Part shown: piece by piece, positions 24,756 to 32,494 of the stretch
How the letters are laid out: every line of letters starts with the position of its first letter
How positions within the stretch are numbered: the stretch's first letter is position 1
Source: Chloroflexota bacterium
GTDB taxonomy: Bacteria; Chloroflexota; Limnocylindria; Limnocylindrales; CSP1-4
Reading direction: 5' to 3'
Assembly (NCBI GenBank): GCA_947475545.1
Contig: CANJLL010000004.1
Coordinates: 124,001-188,000, forward strand
Length of the DNA: 64,000 nucleotides
Notes under the pieces: generated by a model
Told to the model about the DNA's origin: nothing
Database searches by the model: none
Seen by the model: only the letters and a program-made list of their open reading frames with translations
Program-made: the position numbers and the translations under genes

Positions 24756-25481
24756 ATGTTCGGCTGGCGCGCGCGGATCGGCTTCATCAGCCCCAACCTG
24801 GGCGGGCTGCCCGGGACCCTGATGGAGATGGAGCACCTGGCGCCCGAGGGCGTGGCGTTCCTCACCCGCTTCGTCAATGGCCCCGCCTCGCTCGCGACAC
24901 CCGACCTGCTGGCCCTCGCGGCCGACGTGGAGCCCCTCGCGCGGTCCCTCACCCGGAAGGCGGATCTCGACGTCATGCTCATGGCGGGTGCGCCGGTCGT
25001 CCTCGCCAACGGTCCCGATCGGGTCGCCCAGATCCTGCGGGATGCGACCGGCCTGCCGTCCACGACCAACGTCCAGGGCATGACCGACGGGCTGCGCCGG
25101 CTGGGCGTCGGGCGCGTCAACGTTGTGACCCCCTACTACCCCGACAACGTCAATGATTTTCTCCGGGCGCACCTGGTCGCCTGCGGCTTCGAGGTGGTCT
25201 CGATCACCACCGGCGGCGAGGGCGCCGTCGAGAAGCGCAAGGAAGCGGCCCAGGAGGGTGCCTACCGGTTGGCCAAGCAGGCCTTCCTCGCCAACCCAGG
25301 CGCGGAGGGGCTCCTCATGGTCGGCGGCGGCGCCCCGATCTACGAGGTGATCGAGGCGATCGAGACGGATATCGGGAAGCCGGTCGTCGCCGCCAACTAC
25401 GCGGGCCTGTGGAGCGCACTCACCGTGGCCAACGTCCGCCAGCCCATTCGCGGCTACGGGAAGCTCCTGACCTGCTTCTGA
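24756..25481 (+). CDS. Arylmalonate decarboxylase/maleate isomerase-like protein, copy 2
   Basis: A 241-residue paralogue of the protein at 18504. The N-termini (MFGWRA-IGFISPN) and C-termini (ANVRQPI-GYGKLLTCF) are almost the same and the length differs by one residue. The positions of both family catalytic cysteines are again non-Cys: MAGAPVVLANG near 76-86 and LMVGGGAPIYEVIE near 188-201. The Cys186 of copy 1 is not conserved, so the shared C-terminal LLTCF cysteine is the only common candidate nucleophile. GGAGG sits 5 nt before the ATG. It again precedes a lipoprotein binding protein, repeating the order seen at 18504-20478 and implying a module duplication. Confidence 0.7.
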   Translation: MFGWRARIGFISPNLGGLPGTLMEMEHLAPEGVAFLTRFVNGPASLATPDLLALAADVEPLARSLTRKADLDVMLMAGAPVVLANGPDRVAQILRDATGLPSTTNVQGMTDGLRRLGVGRVNVVTPYYPDNVNDFLRAHLVACGFEVVSITTGGEGAVEKRKEAAQEGAYRLAKQAFLANPGAEGLLMVGGGAPIYEVIEAIETDIGKPVVAANYAGLWSALTVANVRQPIRGYGKLLTCF

Positions 25482-25564
25482 GCCGCAGCCGGCCCCAAGC
25501 CTGGCGCCGGCCCCCCGGACGCGTTGGCCGCCTCTCGCCTGTAGCGCGATCAAGCCACGGCGCC

Positions 25565-25577
25565 ACACCCAAGGTGT
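25565..25577. promoter_or_regulatory. ACACC-CAA-GGTGT inverted repeat
   Basis: A 5-bp inverted repeat with a 3-nt centre, 72 nt before the start of binding protein copy 2. It could be a regulator site or part of the promoter region, but nothing similar stands out before copies 1 or 3. Confidence 0.2.
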
Positions 25578-25648
25578 AGATTCCGCGCGGGGTCCCCGTA
25601 GGTTGCCTCAGGATGACCGGGACGACCCTGCAAGGGGAGGCCATAACC

Positions 25649-26722
25649 ATGCGATCGAGATCCGGGCTCCTGTCGCTGCTCACCGCCAGTGCGGTTGTCC
25701 TGTCGGCGTGCAGCGCCGCGGCGACACCCTTGCCGGCCCCGACAGCCGCTGCGCCCACCGCGGCGCCGACCAAGACCACCGATGGCACGCTGCCCAAGCC
25801 GGAGCTGGCCACCCTCAAGTTCGGCGCAGCCATCTCCGAGATGTCCCAGTTCGCGCCCAAGGTGGCCGAAATGGAGAAGATCTTCGACAAGTACGGCGTC
25901 AGCGTGACCGTGACCGTGTTCAACGCGGACGGCGATGCCATGCAGGCGCTGCTGTCCGGCCAGGTTGACATGGCCTCGGTCGGCGCGGCAGGCGTCATCA
26001 ACTCCTGGCTCACCGACAACCAGTCCACCCAGCTGGCGTCCTTCAAGGTCAAGGTCGTCGACAGCCTCATGTGCGCAGCGTCCATCAAGACGGCCGCCGA
26101 CATGAAGGGCAAGTCCGTCGGCGTCAGCACCCTGGGCAGCACCGGTCACGGGTCCGTCCTGCTTGCCCTCAAGGCCCTTGGGATGGCGCAGACCGACGTG
26201 GTCGTGACGCCGGTCGGCGGCGAGTCCGCGCGGATCGCGGCCATGAAGGCCGGCTCGCTCGCGTGCGCGCCCGTCGGGGAGGTCAACGTCCCGGTCCTGC
26301 AGGGACTGGGCTTCAACGTGATCGTGAACCTGTCCACGTCCAACCTGCCGTATCCGGCCTCGGGCGTGTCGGCTACCAACGCCTTCCTCAAGAAGAACCC
26401 CAACACGGCCCTCGTGGTCGTCGCGGCCTGCCTCGAGGCCCAGAACATGATGTTCAGCGCCCCGACCAAGGTCGGCGCCGACTGGGCCACGTTCGCCCAG
26501 GTCAAGCCTGAGGTGGCCAACCCCATCGTGATCGCCTCCCAGAACCAGCTCAACCGGACCCTCCGGGTGCCGGACGGCGCCTTCACGTTTGTCCAGTCGG
26601 TCATGGCGATCGCCGCCCCGGCAATCAGCACGGTCGACGCCGCCAAGGCCTATGACGGCAGCTACCTGCAGAAGCTGCAGGACATCGGCTTCTTCGCGAA
26701 GATCGGCGCCCCGACCAACTAG
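25649..26722 (+). CDS. ABC importer substrate-binding lipoprotein, copy 2
   Basis: A 357-residue paralogue of the lipoprotein at 19408. The lipobox is LSAC with Cys21, followed by the shared linker TKTTDGTLPKPEL. The NMT1/SsuA-type core has FDKYGVSVTVTVFNADGDAMQ, KGKSVGVSTLGSTGHGS and VGGESARIAAMKAGSLACAPVGE. The equivalent ligand-pocket stretches differ from copy 1 (for example GEVNVPVLQGLG in place of GMDLAKDLTGLG), so ligand preference may differ. The start is set by AAGGGGAGG ending 8 nt before the ATG. No permease or ATPase follows, so it probably shares the importer at 20574-23106. A clear hairpin follows the stop. Confidence 0.85.
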   Translation: MRSRSGLLSLLTASAVVLSACSAAATPLPAPTAAAPTAAPTKTTDGTLPKPELATLKFGAAISEMSQFAPKVAEMEKIFDKYGVSVTVTVFNADGDAMQALLSGQVDMASVGAAGVINSWLTDNQSTQLASFKVKVVDSLMCAASIKTAADMKGKSVGVSTLGSTGHGSVLLALKALGMAQTDVVVTPVGGESARIAAMKAGSLACAPVGEVNVPVLQGLGFNVIVNLSTSNLPYPASGVSATNAFLKKNPNTALVVVAACLEAQNMMFSAPTKVGADWATFAQVKPEVANPIVIASQNQLNRTLRVPDGAFTFVQSVMAIAAPAISTVDAAKAYDGSYLQKLQDIGFFAKIGAPTN

Positions 26723-26737
26723 GTCAACGCCAAGCTC

Positions 26738-26779
26738 GACCCGGGACGGCCATGGGGCCGCCCCGGGTCTTCGTCGTTA
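26738..26779 (+). terminator. Terminator after binding protein copy 2
   Basis: A long stem, GACCCGGG-CGGCC paired with GGCCG-CCCGGGTC around ATGG (26738-26769), followed by TTCGTCGTT. Copies 2 and 3 of the binding protein are therefore probably separate transcripts. Confidence 0.7.
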
Positions 26780-26928
26780 CTGGGCAACCTGCCGGGCGGC
26801 AAGGCGCCGCTCCAGGCCGGAACCAGGCTTCAGAATCGCTCAAACGCGCACCGGGCGGTCCTCTACAGTAGCGGCGCATTCCCCTGCGACCGTGCGTCGC
26901 GGGCACGGGAGGCCAAGGGAGTTCGCCC

Positions 26929-28011
26929 ATGTCGAGACGCCGGTTCCTGCCCGGGATCGTGGCCGCAAGCCTGCTATTCGCCGCCTGCTCGTCCGCCGCG
27001 ACGCCGGCCCCAACAGCCGCTCCGGCCGCACCAACCGCATCGGCGACGGCTGCGCCGACCAAGACCAGCGACGGCACGTTGCCCAAGCCAGAGGTCTCGT
27101 CCGTCAAGATTGCGGCGACCATCGCGGAGGTGGGCCAGTTCGGGACGCAGTTGGCCGTCCGGCTGGGCATCTACGAGAAGTACGGGATCCAGGCCCAGGT
27201 CGTCATCTTCAACGATGACGGTGGCGTCCTCCAGGCCATGCTCGCGGGCCAGGCCGATCTCGCCCAGGTTGGCGTCGCTGGCGTCCTCAGCTCGCAAACC
27301 ACCGACAACCCCGCCAAAGTGGTGGCAGTCCAGAAGACCAAGGTCGTCGACGGCCTCTTCTGCGGCAAGGACATCAGGACCGCCGCAGACGTCAAGGGCA
27401 AGACCATCGGCGTCAGCTCCCTCGGCAGCACGGCCCACGCCTCCGCCCTGCTTGCACTGCAGGCCCTCAAGCTCACCGACAAGGACGTGACCATCACGTC
27501 GGTCGGCGGCCAGGCGCCGCGGATCGCGGCCCTCAAGGCGGGCTCCATCCAGTGTGCCCCCGCGGCCATGGACCAGGCCAAGGACCTGAACGGCCTCGGG
27601 TTCAACACGGTCGTGGACCTGTCCACCTCCAACCTGCAGTACCCGGCCAGCGCCATGTCGATGCCGGCCCGGTTCATCGAGAAGAACCCGAAGGCCACCC
27701 TGGCCATCGTGGCCTCCCTCCTCGAGGCGGTCCACGTCGAGCTGACGGACCCCACCAACACCGCCACGCTGTGGGCCGCCTTCGCGCAGATCGCGCCCGA
27801 CAAGGCGCTGGCTGCGGTCCAGGCCCTCCCGAGCCAGCTCAACCCGTCGCTCCGCTGGACCAAGGAGGGGTTCCTCTTCACCCAGCAGGTGATGGCGATC
27901 GTCAACCCGTCCATCACCACCGTGGACGTGACCAGGGCGTACGACGACAGCTTCCTCAAGACGCTCGAGGAGATCGGCTTCTACAAGAAGATCGGCGCCC
28001 CCACCACCTAG
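26929..28011 (+). CDS. ABC importer substrate-binding lipoprotein, copy 3
   Basis: A 360-residue third paralogue. The signal begins MSRRRFLPG and ends in a lipobox FAAC with Cys20; the arginine cluster is Tat-like, though lipoprotein export is enough to explain it. The linker TKTSDGTLPKPEV matches the other copies. The core shows YEKYGIQAQVVIF, VKGKTIGVSSLGSTAHAS, VGGQAPRIAALKAGSIQCAPAAMDQ and KTLEEIGFYKKIGAP. It is closer to copy 1 in the AMDQAKDLNGLGFN region than to copy 2. It lacks an AMDase-like partner of its own and has no transporter genes of its own. Confidence 0.85.
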   Translation: MSRRRFLPGIVAASLLFAACSSAATPAPTAAPAAPTASATAAPTKTSDGTLPKPEVSSVKIAATIAEVGQFGTQLAVRLGIYEKYGIQAQVVIFNDDGGVLQAMLAGQADLAQVGVAGVLSSQTTDNPAKVVAVQKTKVVDGLFCGKDIRTAADVKGKTIGVSSLGSTAHASALLALQALKLTDKDVTITSVGGQAPRIAALKAGSIQCAPAAMDQAKDLNGLGFNTVVDLSTSNLQYPASAMSMPARFIEKNPKATLAIVASLLEAVHVELTDPTNTATLWAAFAQIAPDKALAAVQALPSQLNPSLRWTKEGFLFTQQVMAIVNPSITTVDVTRAYDDSFLKTLEEIGFYKKIGAPTT

Positions 28012-28034
28012 ACCGCCGCACGCCCGAATCGGAA

Positions 28035-28065
28035 GGCCCCGGCGGGATCCGCGGGGGCCGTTTCG
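28035..28065. terminator. Terminator between converging genes
   Basis: GGCCCC-GGCGG and CCGC-GGGGCC form a stem around GGAT (28035-28059), followed by GTTTCG. It separates binding protein copy 3 from the minus-strand epimerase. Confidence 0.6.
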
Positions 28066-28115
28066 TGTCCGATTTGGGGCGTCGCCCCAGTCGGGGCGTG
28101 ACCCCGGAAGGGGGC

Positions 28116-29063
28116 CTATCCCTTGCGCATCTCGTCGGCCATGTCGCGGAGCCCGGTCGCCAGGTCGTAGCTGAGCTCATAGCCCAGCTCCGCCCGTGCC
28201 CGCGAGAGGTCGAACGGCTGGAGCATGGCCCCGCCGCCCTTCCCGCCCGCGTAGCCCTCGGGCCGGGCCGCGGTGAAGTTCGGGAAGGTTGCCTGGACCG
28301 CCGCGACGACGTCGCCGGGGGTCACGATGACGCCGCTGCCCAGGTTGTACGTGTGATGCGGCAGGTGCTCCGCATGGACCGCCTGTGCGACACCGCGGGC
28401 GAGGTCCTTGATGTAGACCATCTCGTTGGTGTCGGGGATGCCGGCCCCAATCACGCCCGGCTTGCCGGCGATCGCCGCGGCCACCAGGTCCCACGTGGAC
28501 TTGCCAACGCCCGAGCCCCCGGCGAAGTGACCATAGCCATACACGCCGGCAAACCGGAGCATGGCCAGCTCCAGCTTGTAGTGCTTGGCATAGGCCCGGA
28601 GGATCTGCTCGCTGGCCACCTTGGAGGTCCCGTACACGCTGTCGTTGCCGCCCAGCTGGAACTCTTCCGTGATCGGCGCAAGCTGCGGCGCCGAACGGTC
28701 CACCACGCCCAGCGTGCTGGCCTGGACAAACCGCCGGACGCCGGACAGGCGGGCCGCCTCCATGACGTTGATGGTGCCCACGACGTTGATCTCGTAGCCG
28801 CGATACGGCAGCTGCTGCGCTACGCCCCCGATGAGGCCGGCGGTATGGATCAGCACGTCAGGCTTGAAAGCCTGCACGGCCTCCAGGACACCGGGTAGCT
28901 CGCGGACATCGCCGCGCGTCACCTGGACATCTGCCCCGACGACGCGCCGCACGAAGTCCGGGCGGGGAGCCAGATCGAAGAAGGCCACCTCGTCGCCCCG
29001 GTGCAGGAGCTCGCGGGCGGCGTGGCAGCCGACCATGCCGGCGGCGGTGATGAATACGCGCAT
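28116..29063 (-). CDS. NAD-dependent epimerase/dehydratase family protein
   Basis: A 315-residue extended short-chain dehydrogenase. The Rossmann motif at the N-terminus reads VFITAAGMVGCHAARELLHRGDEVAFFDL, a variant of GxxGxxG with an A in the first glycine position. The catalytic region is STLGVVDRS followed by YGTSKVASEQ, the extended-SDR YxxxK. A central DVRELPGVLEAV block and IHTAGLIGG are also typical. Enzymes of this type change sugar-nucleotide or other hydroxy/keto substrates; neither the substrate nor the pathway is indicated. It probably lies on one transcript with the GlcG-like gene 66 nt upstream at 29130. Confidence 0.8.
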   Translation of the reverse strand: MRVFITAAGMVGCHAARELLHRGDEVAFFDLAPRPDFVRRVVGADVQVTRGDVRELPGVLEAVQAFKPDVLIHTAGLIGGVAQQLPYRGYEINVVGTINVMEAARLSGVRRFVQASTLGVVDRSAPQLAPITEEFQLGGNDSVYGTSKVASEQILRAYAKHYKLELAMLRFAGVYGYGHFAGGSGVGKSTWDLVAAAIAGKPGVIGAGIPDTNEMVYIKDLARGVAQAVHAEHLPHHTYNLGSGVIVTPGDVVAAVQATFPNFTAARPEGYAGGKGGGAMLQPFDLSRARAELGYELSYDLATGLRDMADEMRKG

Positions 29064-29129
29064 GGGTCCGTCCTCCAGGTTGATCAGGGGCCCGTGGGCC
29101 CCGCTACGTTCAGGCTGGTGCGCGGAAGC

Positions 29130-29534
29130 TCAGGCCAGGGCAGCCAGCCCGGCCTGGGCCACGACCTCGTCCTGCTCGCCGGTGGCGCCGCTGACGCCCA
29201 GCCCGCCCACCATCTCCCCGTCGATCATGATCGGGAAGCCGCCGGGCACGATGAAGAAGCGGCCGGGGAACATCGCCAGGGCGCCGTGGTACTGCTCCGG
29301 CGAGGTCTGCTGGAGCTTGGCGCTCTCGCGGGTTGACCGGCGATAGAAGACCGACGCAAACGCCTTCCCGCGCGCGAAGTCCTCGCGGCCCAGTTTGACG
29401 CCGTCCATCCGGTCGAGGGTGATGAGGTCACCGGCCGGGTCACAGATCGCGATCGCCTGGACGATCCCCATCTCGGCGGCCCGCGCCACGCAGGCGTCGG
29501 TGATCTGGCGGGCCTGGCGGAGCGTCAGCGGCAT
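29130..29534 (-). CDS. GlcG/HbpS-type (DUF336) protein
   Basis: A 134-residue protein of the GlcG/HbpS (DUF336) family. Visible hallmarks are the N-terminal helix LTLRQARQITDACVARAAE, the AICDPAGDLITLDRMDG strand pair, the KAFASVFYRRST helix and the glycine-rich FIVPGGFPIMIDGEMVGGLGVSGATGEQDE end. The full length is normal for the family, whose members bind haem or act in small-molecule degradation clusters, often next to oxidoreductases. It sits just upstream of the epimerase gene on the same strand. I cannot say whether it has a ligand. Confidence 0.85.
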   Translation of the reverse strand: MPLTLRQARQITDACVARAAEMGIVQAIAICDPAGDLITLDRMDGVKLGREDFARGKAFASVFYRRSTRESAKLQQTSPEQYHGALAMFPGRFFIVPGGFPIMIDGEMVGGLGVSGATGEQDEVVAQAGLAALA

Positions 29535-29714
29535 GGGCGGAGCCTCCTGCGGGGGATACGGGGACAGATTGCGGTCAGGGCCGCGGGCCAGACCCGGAGC
29601 CTCCGATGGTACGTCCGCGCGATGGCGTGTGGGCGACGGTCGCGACCGGCGCGGCGGCCTCCCCAGCGTCCCGTGCAGTGGCGAGTGTGGGCCTGGCCGT
29701 GCGAGCGGAGGGCC

Positions 29715-30227
29715 TCAGCGGGCGGCGGGCTCCGCCGCGGACCGGGCCGGCAGCACGGCAACCAGCGCGCCAACCACGGCCGCCGCGACGATCGCCAGCC
29801 GGAAGGGCAACGGGATGGTGAGGCCAAGCGCGGCGTCCACGGAGATCGCCCCGGGCCCCGTGAAGGCCAACGCGACGCCGATCAGCAGGATGCTGAGCAT
29901 GAACTCGTAGCCGCCCCGGACGTTGAAGAAGCCCTTGGACCACCGCTGGACCACCACCACGGCCATGGGGCCCACGAGCGAGGCTGCGGCGGCGACCGGC
30001 GTCAGGAAGCCCGCCGCCAGCGCCAGCCCGGCGAAGAACTGGCCGCCGACGGAGACCCACGCCCAGAGCCAGCCGGGGCGGATCCCCTGCCTGGCCTCCA
30101 GGTCCGCCGCCCACTTCGTCATGCTGCTGCCGCCCCACCAGCCGAACAGCTTCTGCGCCCCGTGGCCGGCCATCAGCAGGCCGGCCATCGCCCGCATGAG
30201 GAAGAGCCCCAGGTCAAGTCCGTCCAC
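29715..30227 (-). CDS. DoxX family membrane protein
   Basis: A 170-residue protein of the DoxX family with four membrane segments. The first carries the family pattern LFLMRAMAGLLMAGHGAQKLFGWWGG. Then come WLWAWVSVGGQFFAGLALAAGFLTPVAA, VGPMAVVVVQRW and GYEFMLSILLIGVALAFTGPG. The last hydrophobic stretch, FRLAIVAAAVVGALVAVLP, is C-terminal. I start at the GTG at 30227, with GAGGGACG upstream; the longer open frame to 30842 overlaps the hydrolase gene at 30280 and is an artefact. DoxX proteins are linked to redox balance at the membrane and occur widely; no specific partner is seen here. Confidence 0.8.
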   Translation of the reverse strand: MDGLDLGLFLMRAMAGLLMAGHGAQKLFGWWGGSSMTKWAADLEARQGIRPGWLWAWVSVGGQFFAGLALAAGFLTPVAAAASLVGPMAVVVVQRWSKGFFNVRGGYEFMLSILLIGVALAFTGPGAISVDAALGLTIPLPFRLAIVAAAVVGALVAVLPARSAAEPAAR

Positions 30228-30279
30228 GTTCGTCGTCCCTCGTCGCTGATGCCGGCAGGCGCCGGCGGCCCTGCTTCCG

Positions 30280-31092
30280 TCAACCCTCCGACGTGGTGCC
30301 GGCGGCGCCCCGGATCGAGTCGGCAAACGCCTGCAGTTCCCGCCGGAAGGCCGTCGGGTACTCGAGCGGCACCAGGTGGGCGCCGGGAAGCTCCATATAG
30401 GTGGCCCGCGGGAGCAGTGCCGCCAGCCTGCGCACGCCGGCCGCGGGGGCAAACGGATCGTCCTTGCCGCGGGCGACGAGGACGGGGATCCGGATCTTCG
30501 ACGCGACGTCGGCGGGTGCGGGTCGGCGGGCCATCCCGCGAACGCCGGCCGCGTAGCCGGCCGGGTCGCTCTCGGCCACCATCTTCCGCAGCGCGTTCCT
30601 CGCCCGCGGGCCGGCCTTGGGGTGGAGCGTCTTCCAGGAGGTCTCGGACAGGGCGACCGTCCCCTGCTTGAGGGCGTTATGGGCCGTGTCCTCGCGGAAG
30701 CCGGCCTTCTCGGCCGGGTCGGCGCTGGCGACGCAGCCAATGACCATGAGGCCCGAGAAGCTGCGCGGCCGCCGGGCCGCCAGCTCCAGCGCCACGTAGC
30801 CGCCGAGGCCGGTCCCCACCAGGATTGGCCGGTCCAGGTCAAGCTTGGCGATCAGCCTGCCGACCGCGACAGCGAACTCCTCGACGCCGTACGGCTCGGG
30901 CGCCGTGACGGACGGGCCTGACTTGCCGAAGCCGGGCGGGTCGATCACGACGATACGGCCGATTGGGTGGCGGAGCAGGTCCGCGTGCATCCGGGCATCG
31001 GCCGGGAAGGACGGCAGGAGCACCATGGCCGGGCCGGTCCCGCGATCAACAAAGGCCAGCTTGCCGGGGCGCCGCGCTGCCTGCCTGGACAT
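30280..31092 (-). CDS. Alpha/beta hydrolase with Ser-to-Gly change at the nucleophile
   Basis: A 270-residue alpha/beta hydrolase of the haloperoxidase/MhpC type. All landmarks are present: VLLPSFPADARMH, VVIDPPGFGKSGPS, the elbow ILVGTGLGGYVALELAARRP (about 90-109), the acid in ARGKDDPFAP and the histidine in LPGAHLVPL. The elbow reads G93-T94-G95-L96-G97, however, so the nucleophile position 95 holds glycine instead of serine. Family members normally read GHSMGG or GTSLGG. A one-base change (AGC to GGC) would explain it. The rest is intact, so this may be a non-hydrolytic homologue. It precedes the DoxX gene on the same strand, 53 nt apart. Confidence 0.8.
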   Translation of the reverse strand: MSRQAARRPGKLAFVDRGTGPAMVLLPSFPADARMHADLLRHPIGRIVVIDPPGFGKSGPSVTAPEPYGVEEFAVAVGRLIAKLDLDRPILVGTGLGGYVALELAARRPRSFSGLMVIGCVASADPAEKAGFREDTAHNALKQGTVALSETSWKTLHPKAGPRARNALRKMVAESDPAGYAAGVRGMARRPAPADVASKIRIPVLVARGKDDPFAPAAGVRRLAALLPRATYMELPGAHLVPLEYPTAFRRELQAFADSIRGAAGTTSEG

Positions 31093-31277
31093 CGAGTCCC
31101 TCCAACTTGGGCGCCCAAGGACGCTGGGGCGCCACTCCTCCTGGTGAGCGAGGCCGTTGGCCCGGCGGGGCGGCTCGGCGGCCCCAAGGATACCGTCCGG
31201 GAGGCCCCGCTCGTGGCCTCGCCAGGCCCGGCGTCACCGTGCAAGCCACCCACGGGCAACTCGCTCGGCGCCGGCGC

Positions 31278-31841
31278 TCAAGGGCGATCCGGCAGCTCCG
31301 CCACCTGCTCCTCGCGGACCTCCACCGCGAAGGCGTTCAGGACATGGGCCGCGAACGCGAAGTAGCCGGTCGCGCCAACGACGTCGGTCACGCCGCGCCG
31401 CCCGATGTGCCCCTCCAGCGCGGCGAACGTCGCGTCGTCCACCCGGTGCCCGATGACCAGCTGCCGGACGAACGCCACGAGCGCGGCCTCGTCGGCGGGC
31501 AGGCCGACTGGAGTCTCGCCGCGTCCCAGGGCGGCCGTCGCCTCGGCCGGGATCCCGTTCTTGCGGGCGAGGACCGCGTGCGCGGTGAACTCGTACTGGC
31601 AGTCCAGCTCCCGCGCCACGATCATCGTCAGGAGGTGGCGGTGGCGGGCGGGCATGGGCCCCTCGTACCGGACGTACGAGCCCAGGTGGGCGGCCCGCCG
31701 GGCGAACTGAGGGCTGTGGAGCAGCACCCCGAACGGACCCTGCTTCGTGAACTCGGCGCCGCGTGAGGCGGCAATCTCGTCATAGGCCGCCTGGTCCGCG
31801 GCCTCCAGGTCTTCGCGGCGAACCGCACGGATTCGCGGCAT
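31278..31841 (-). CDS. Carboxymuconolactone decarboxylase family protein
   Basis: A 187-residue protein of the carboxymuconolactone decarboxylase/AhpD superfamily. The core ARELDCQYEFTAHAVLARKNGI has a single cysteine rather than the CxxC of AhpD peroxidases, and places His in the usual downstream position; this suits the CMD-like branch rather than thiol peroxidases. It is helical throughout, with DVVGATGYFAFAAHVLNAF at the C-terminal side. I start at the ATG at 31841 (MPRIRAVRREDLE), with GGAGG 5-6 nt upstream. Members decarboxylate or act on ring-opened dicarboxylates; here there are no other beta-ketoadipate genes to support that reaction. Confidence 0.8.
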   Translation of the reverse strand: MPRIRAVRREDLEAADQAAYDEIAASRGAEFTKQGPFGVLLHSPQFARRAAHLGSYVRYEGPMPARHRHLLTMIVARELDCQYEFTAHAVLARKNGIPAEATAALGRGETPVGLPADEAALVAFVRQLVIGHRVDDATFAALEGHIGRRGVTDVVGATGYFAFAAHVLNAFAVEVREEQVAELPDRP

Positions 31842-31896
31842 CGTGCACCTCCTGCGCCCACGGCCGCGACGCGCCGTCACAGCCTCTCGCACGATC

Positions 31897-31922
31897 GTAA
31901 CGGCGGCGTGCTTTACTCGTTC
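31897..31922 (+). promoter_or_regulatory. Possible ECF-type promoter
   Basis: GTAAC at 31897-31901 and CGTTC at 31918-31922 are separated by 16 nt and resemble the -35/-10 boxes recognised by many ECF sigma factors. They lie just before the sigma factor gene. If real, transcription would begin near 31929, so translation would have to begin at the internal ATG at 31940 rather than at 31925. I treat it as suggestive of autoregulation only. Confidence 0.25.
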
Positions 31923-31924
31923 TC

Positions 31925-32494
31925 ATGGTTAAGCCCGTGATGACCGACCCACGCGTCCCACTCGCCCGCGCGGGCGATGAGCGGGCCTTCACCAGCCTGT
32001 ACGACGAATACGCCCCCCGGCTCTACCGCTTCCTGCTACTTCGCGTGAGGGAGCCGTCCGATGCCGAAGACCTGCTGCAGCGAGTGTTCCTCAAGGTGAT
32101 CGAAGCTCTCCCGACGTTCGAGGACCGCGGGCTCCCCTTCGGGGCCTGGCTCTTTCGGATCGCCCGGAACGCGGCCATTGACTTCGAGCGGGGCCGACGC
32201 CCCACCGTGGCCCTCGACGAGCTGGCAGACCAGCCATCGGAGACGCCTGGGCCGGCGGAGCTGGCCCAGCAGTCGCGCGGCCGCGCCCGTGTCCGCCAGT
32301 CCCTGGAGGTCCTGACCGAGGAGCAGCGCGACGTCGTGGTCTATCGGTTTCTGGCGGGCCTGAGCCCGGCCGAAGTCGGCCAGCTCATGGGCAAGCGCGA
32401 GGGGACGATCCGGGCCCTCCAGTTCCGGGCGCTGCAGACGCTCCGCCGCCTGGGCCGCGAGGCCATCGAGGATCTCCTGGAGCCCGTGCAATGA
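31925..32494 (+). CDS. ECF-type RNA polymerase sigma factor
   Basis: A 189-residue sigma-70-family factor with only regions 2 and 4, the ECF layout. Region 2 is DERAFTSLYDEYAPRLYRFLLLRVREPSDAEDLLQRVFLKVIEALPTFE-like (about residues 17-70). Region 4, the -35-binding helix-turn-helix, is about 120-180 and contains LEVLTEEQRDVVVYRFLAGLSPAEVGQLMGKREGTIRALQFRAL. Two starts are possible, ATG at 31925 and ATG at 31940. It overlaps the next gene by 4 nt (ATGA, 32491-32494), a common arrangement for ECF factors and their regulators. The signal it responds to is unknown. Confidence 0.9.
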   Translation: MVKPVMTDPRVPLARAGDERAFTSLYDEYAPRLYRFLLLRVREPSDAEDLLQRVFLKVIEALPTFEDRGLPFGAWLFRIARNAAIDFERGRRPTVALDELADQPSETPGPAELAQQSRGRARVRQSLEVLTEEQRDVVVYRFLAGLSPAEVGQLMGKREGTIRALQFRALQTLRRLGREAIEDLLEPVQ

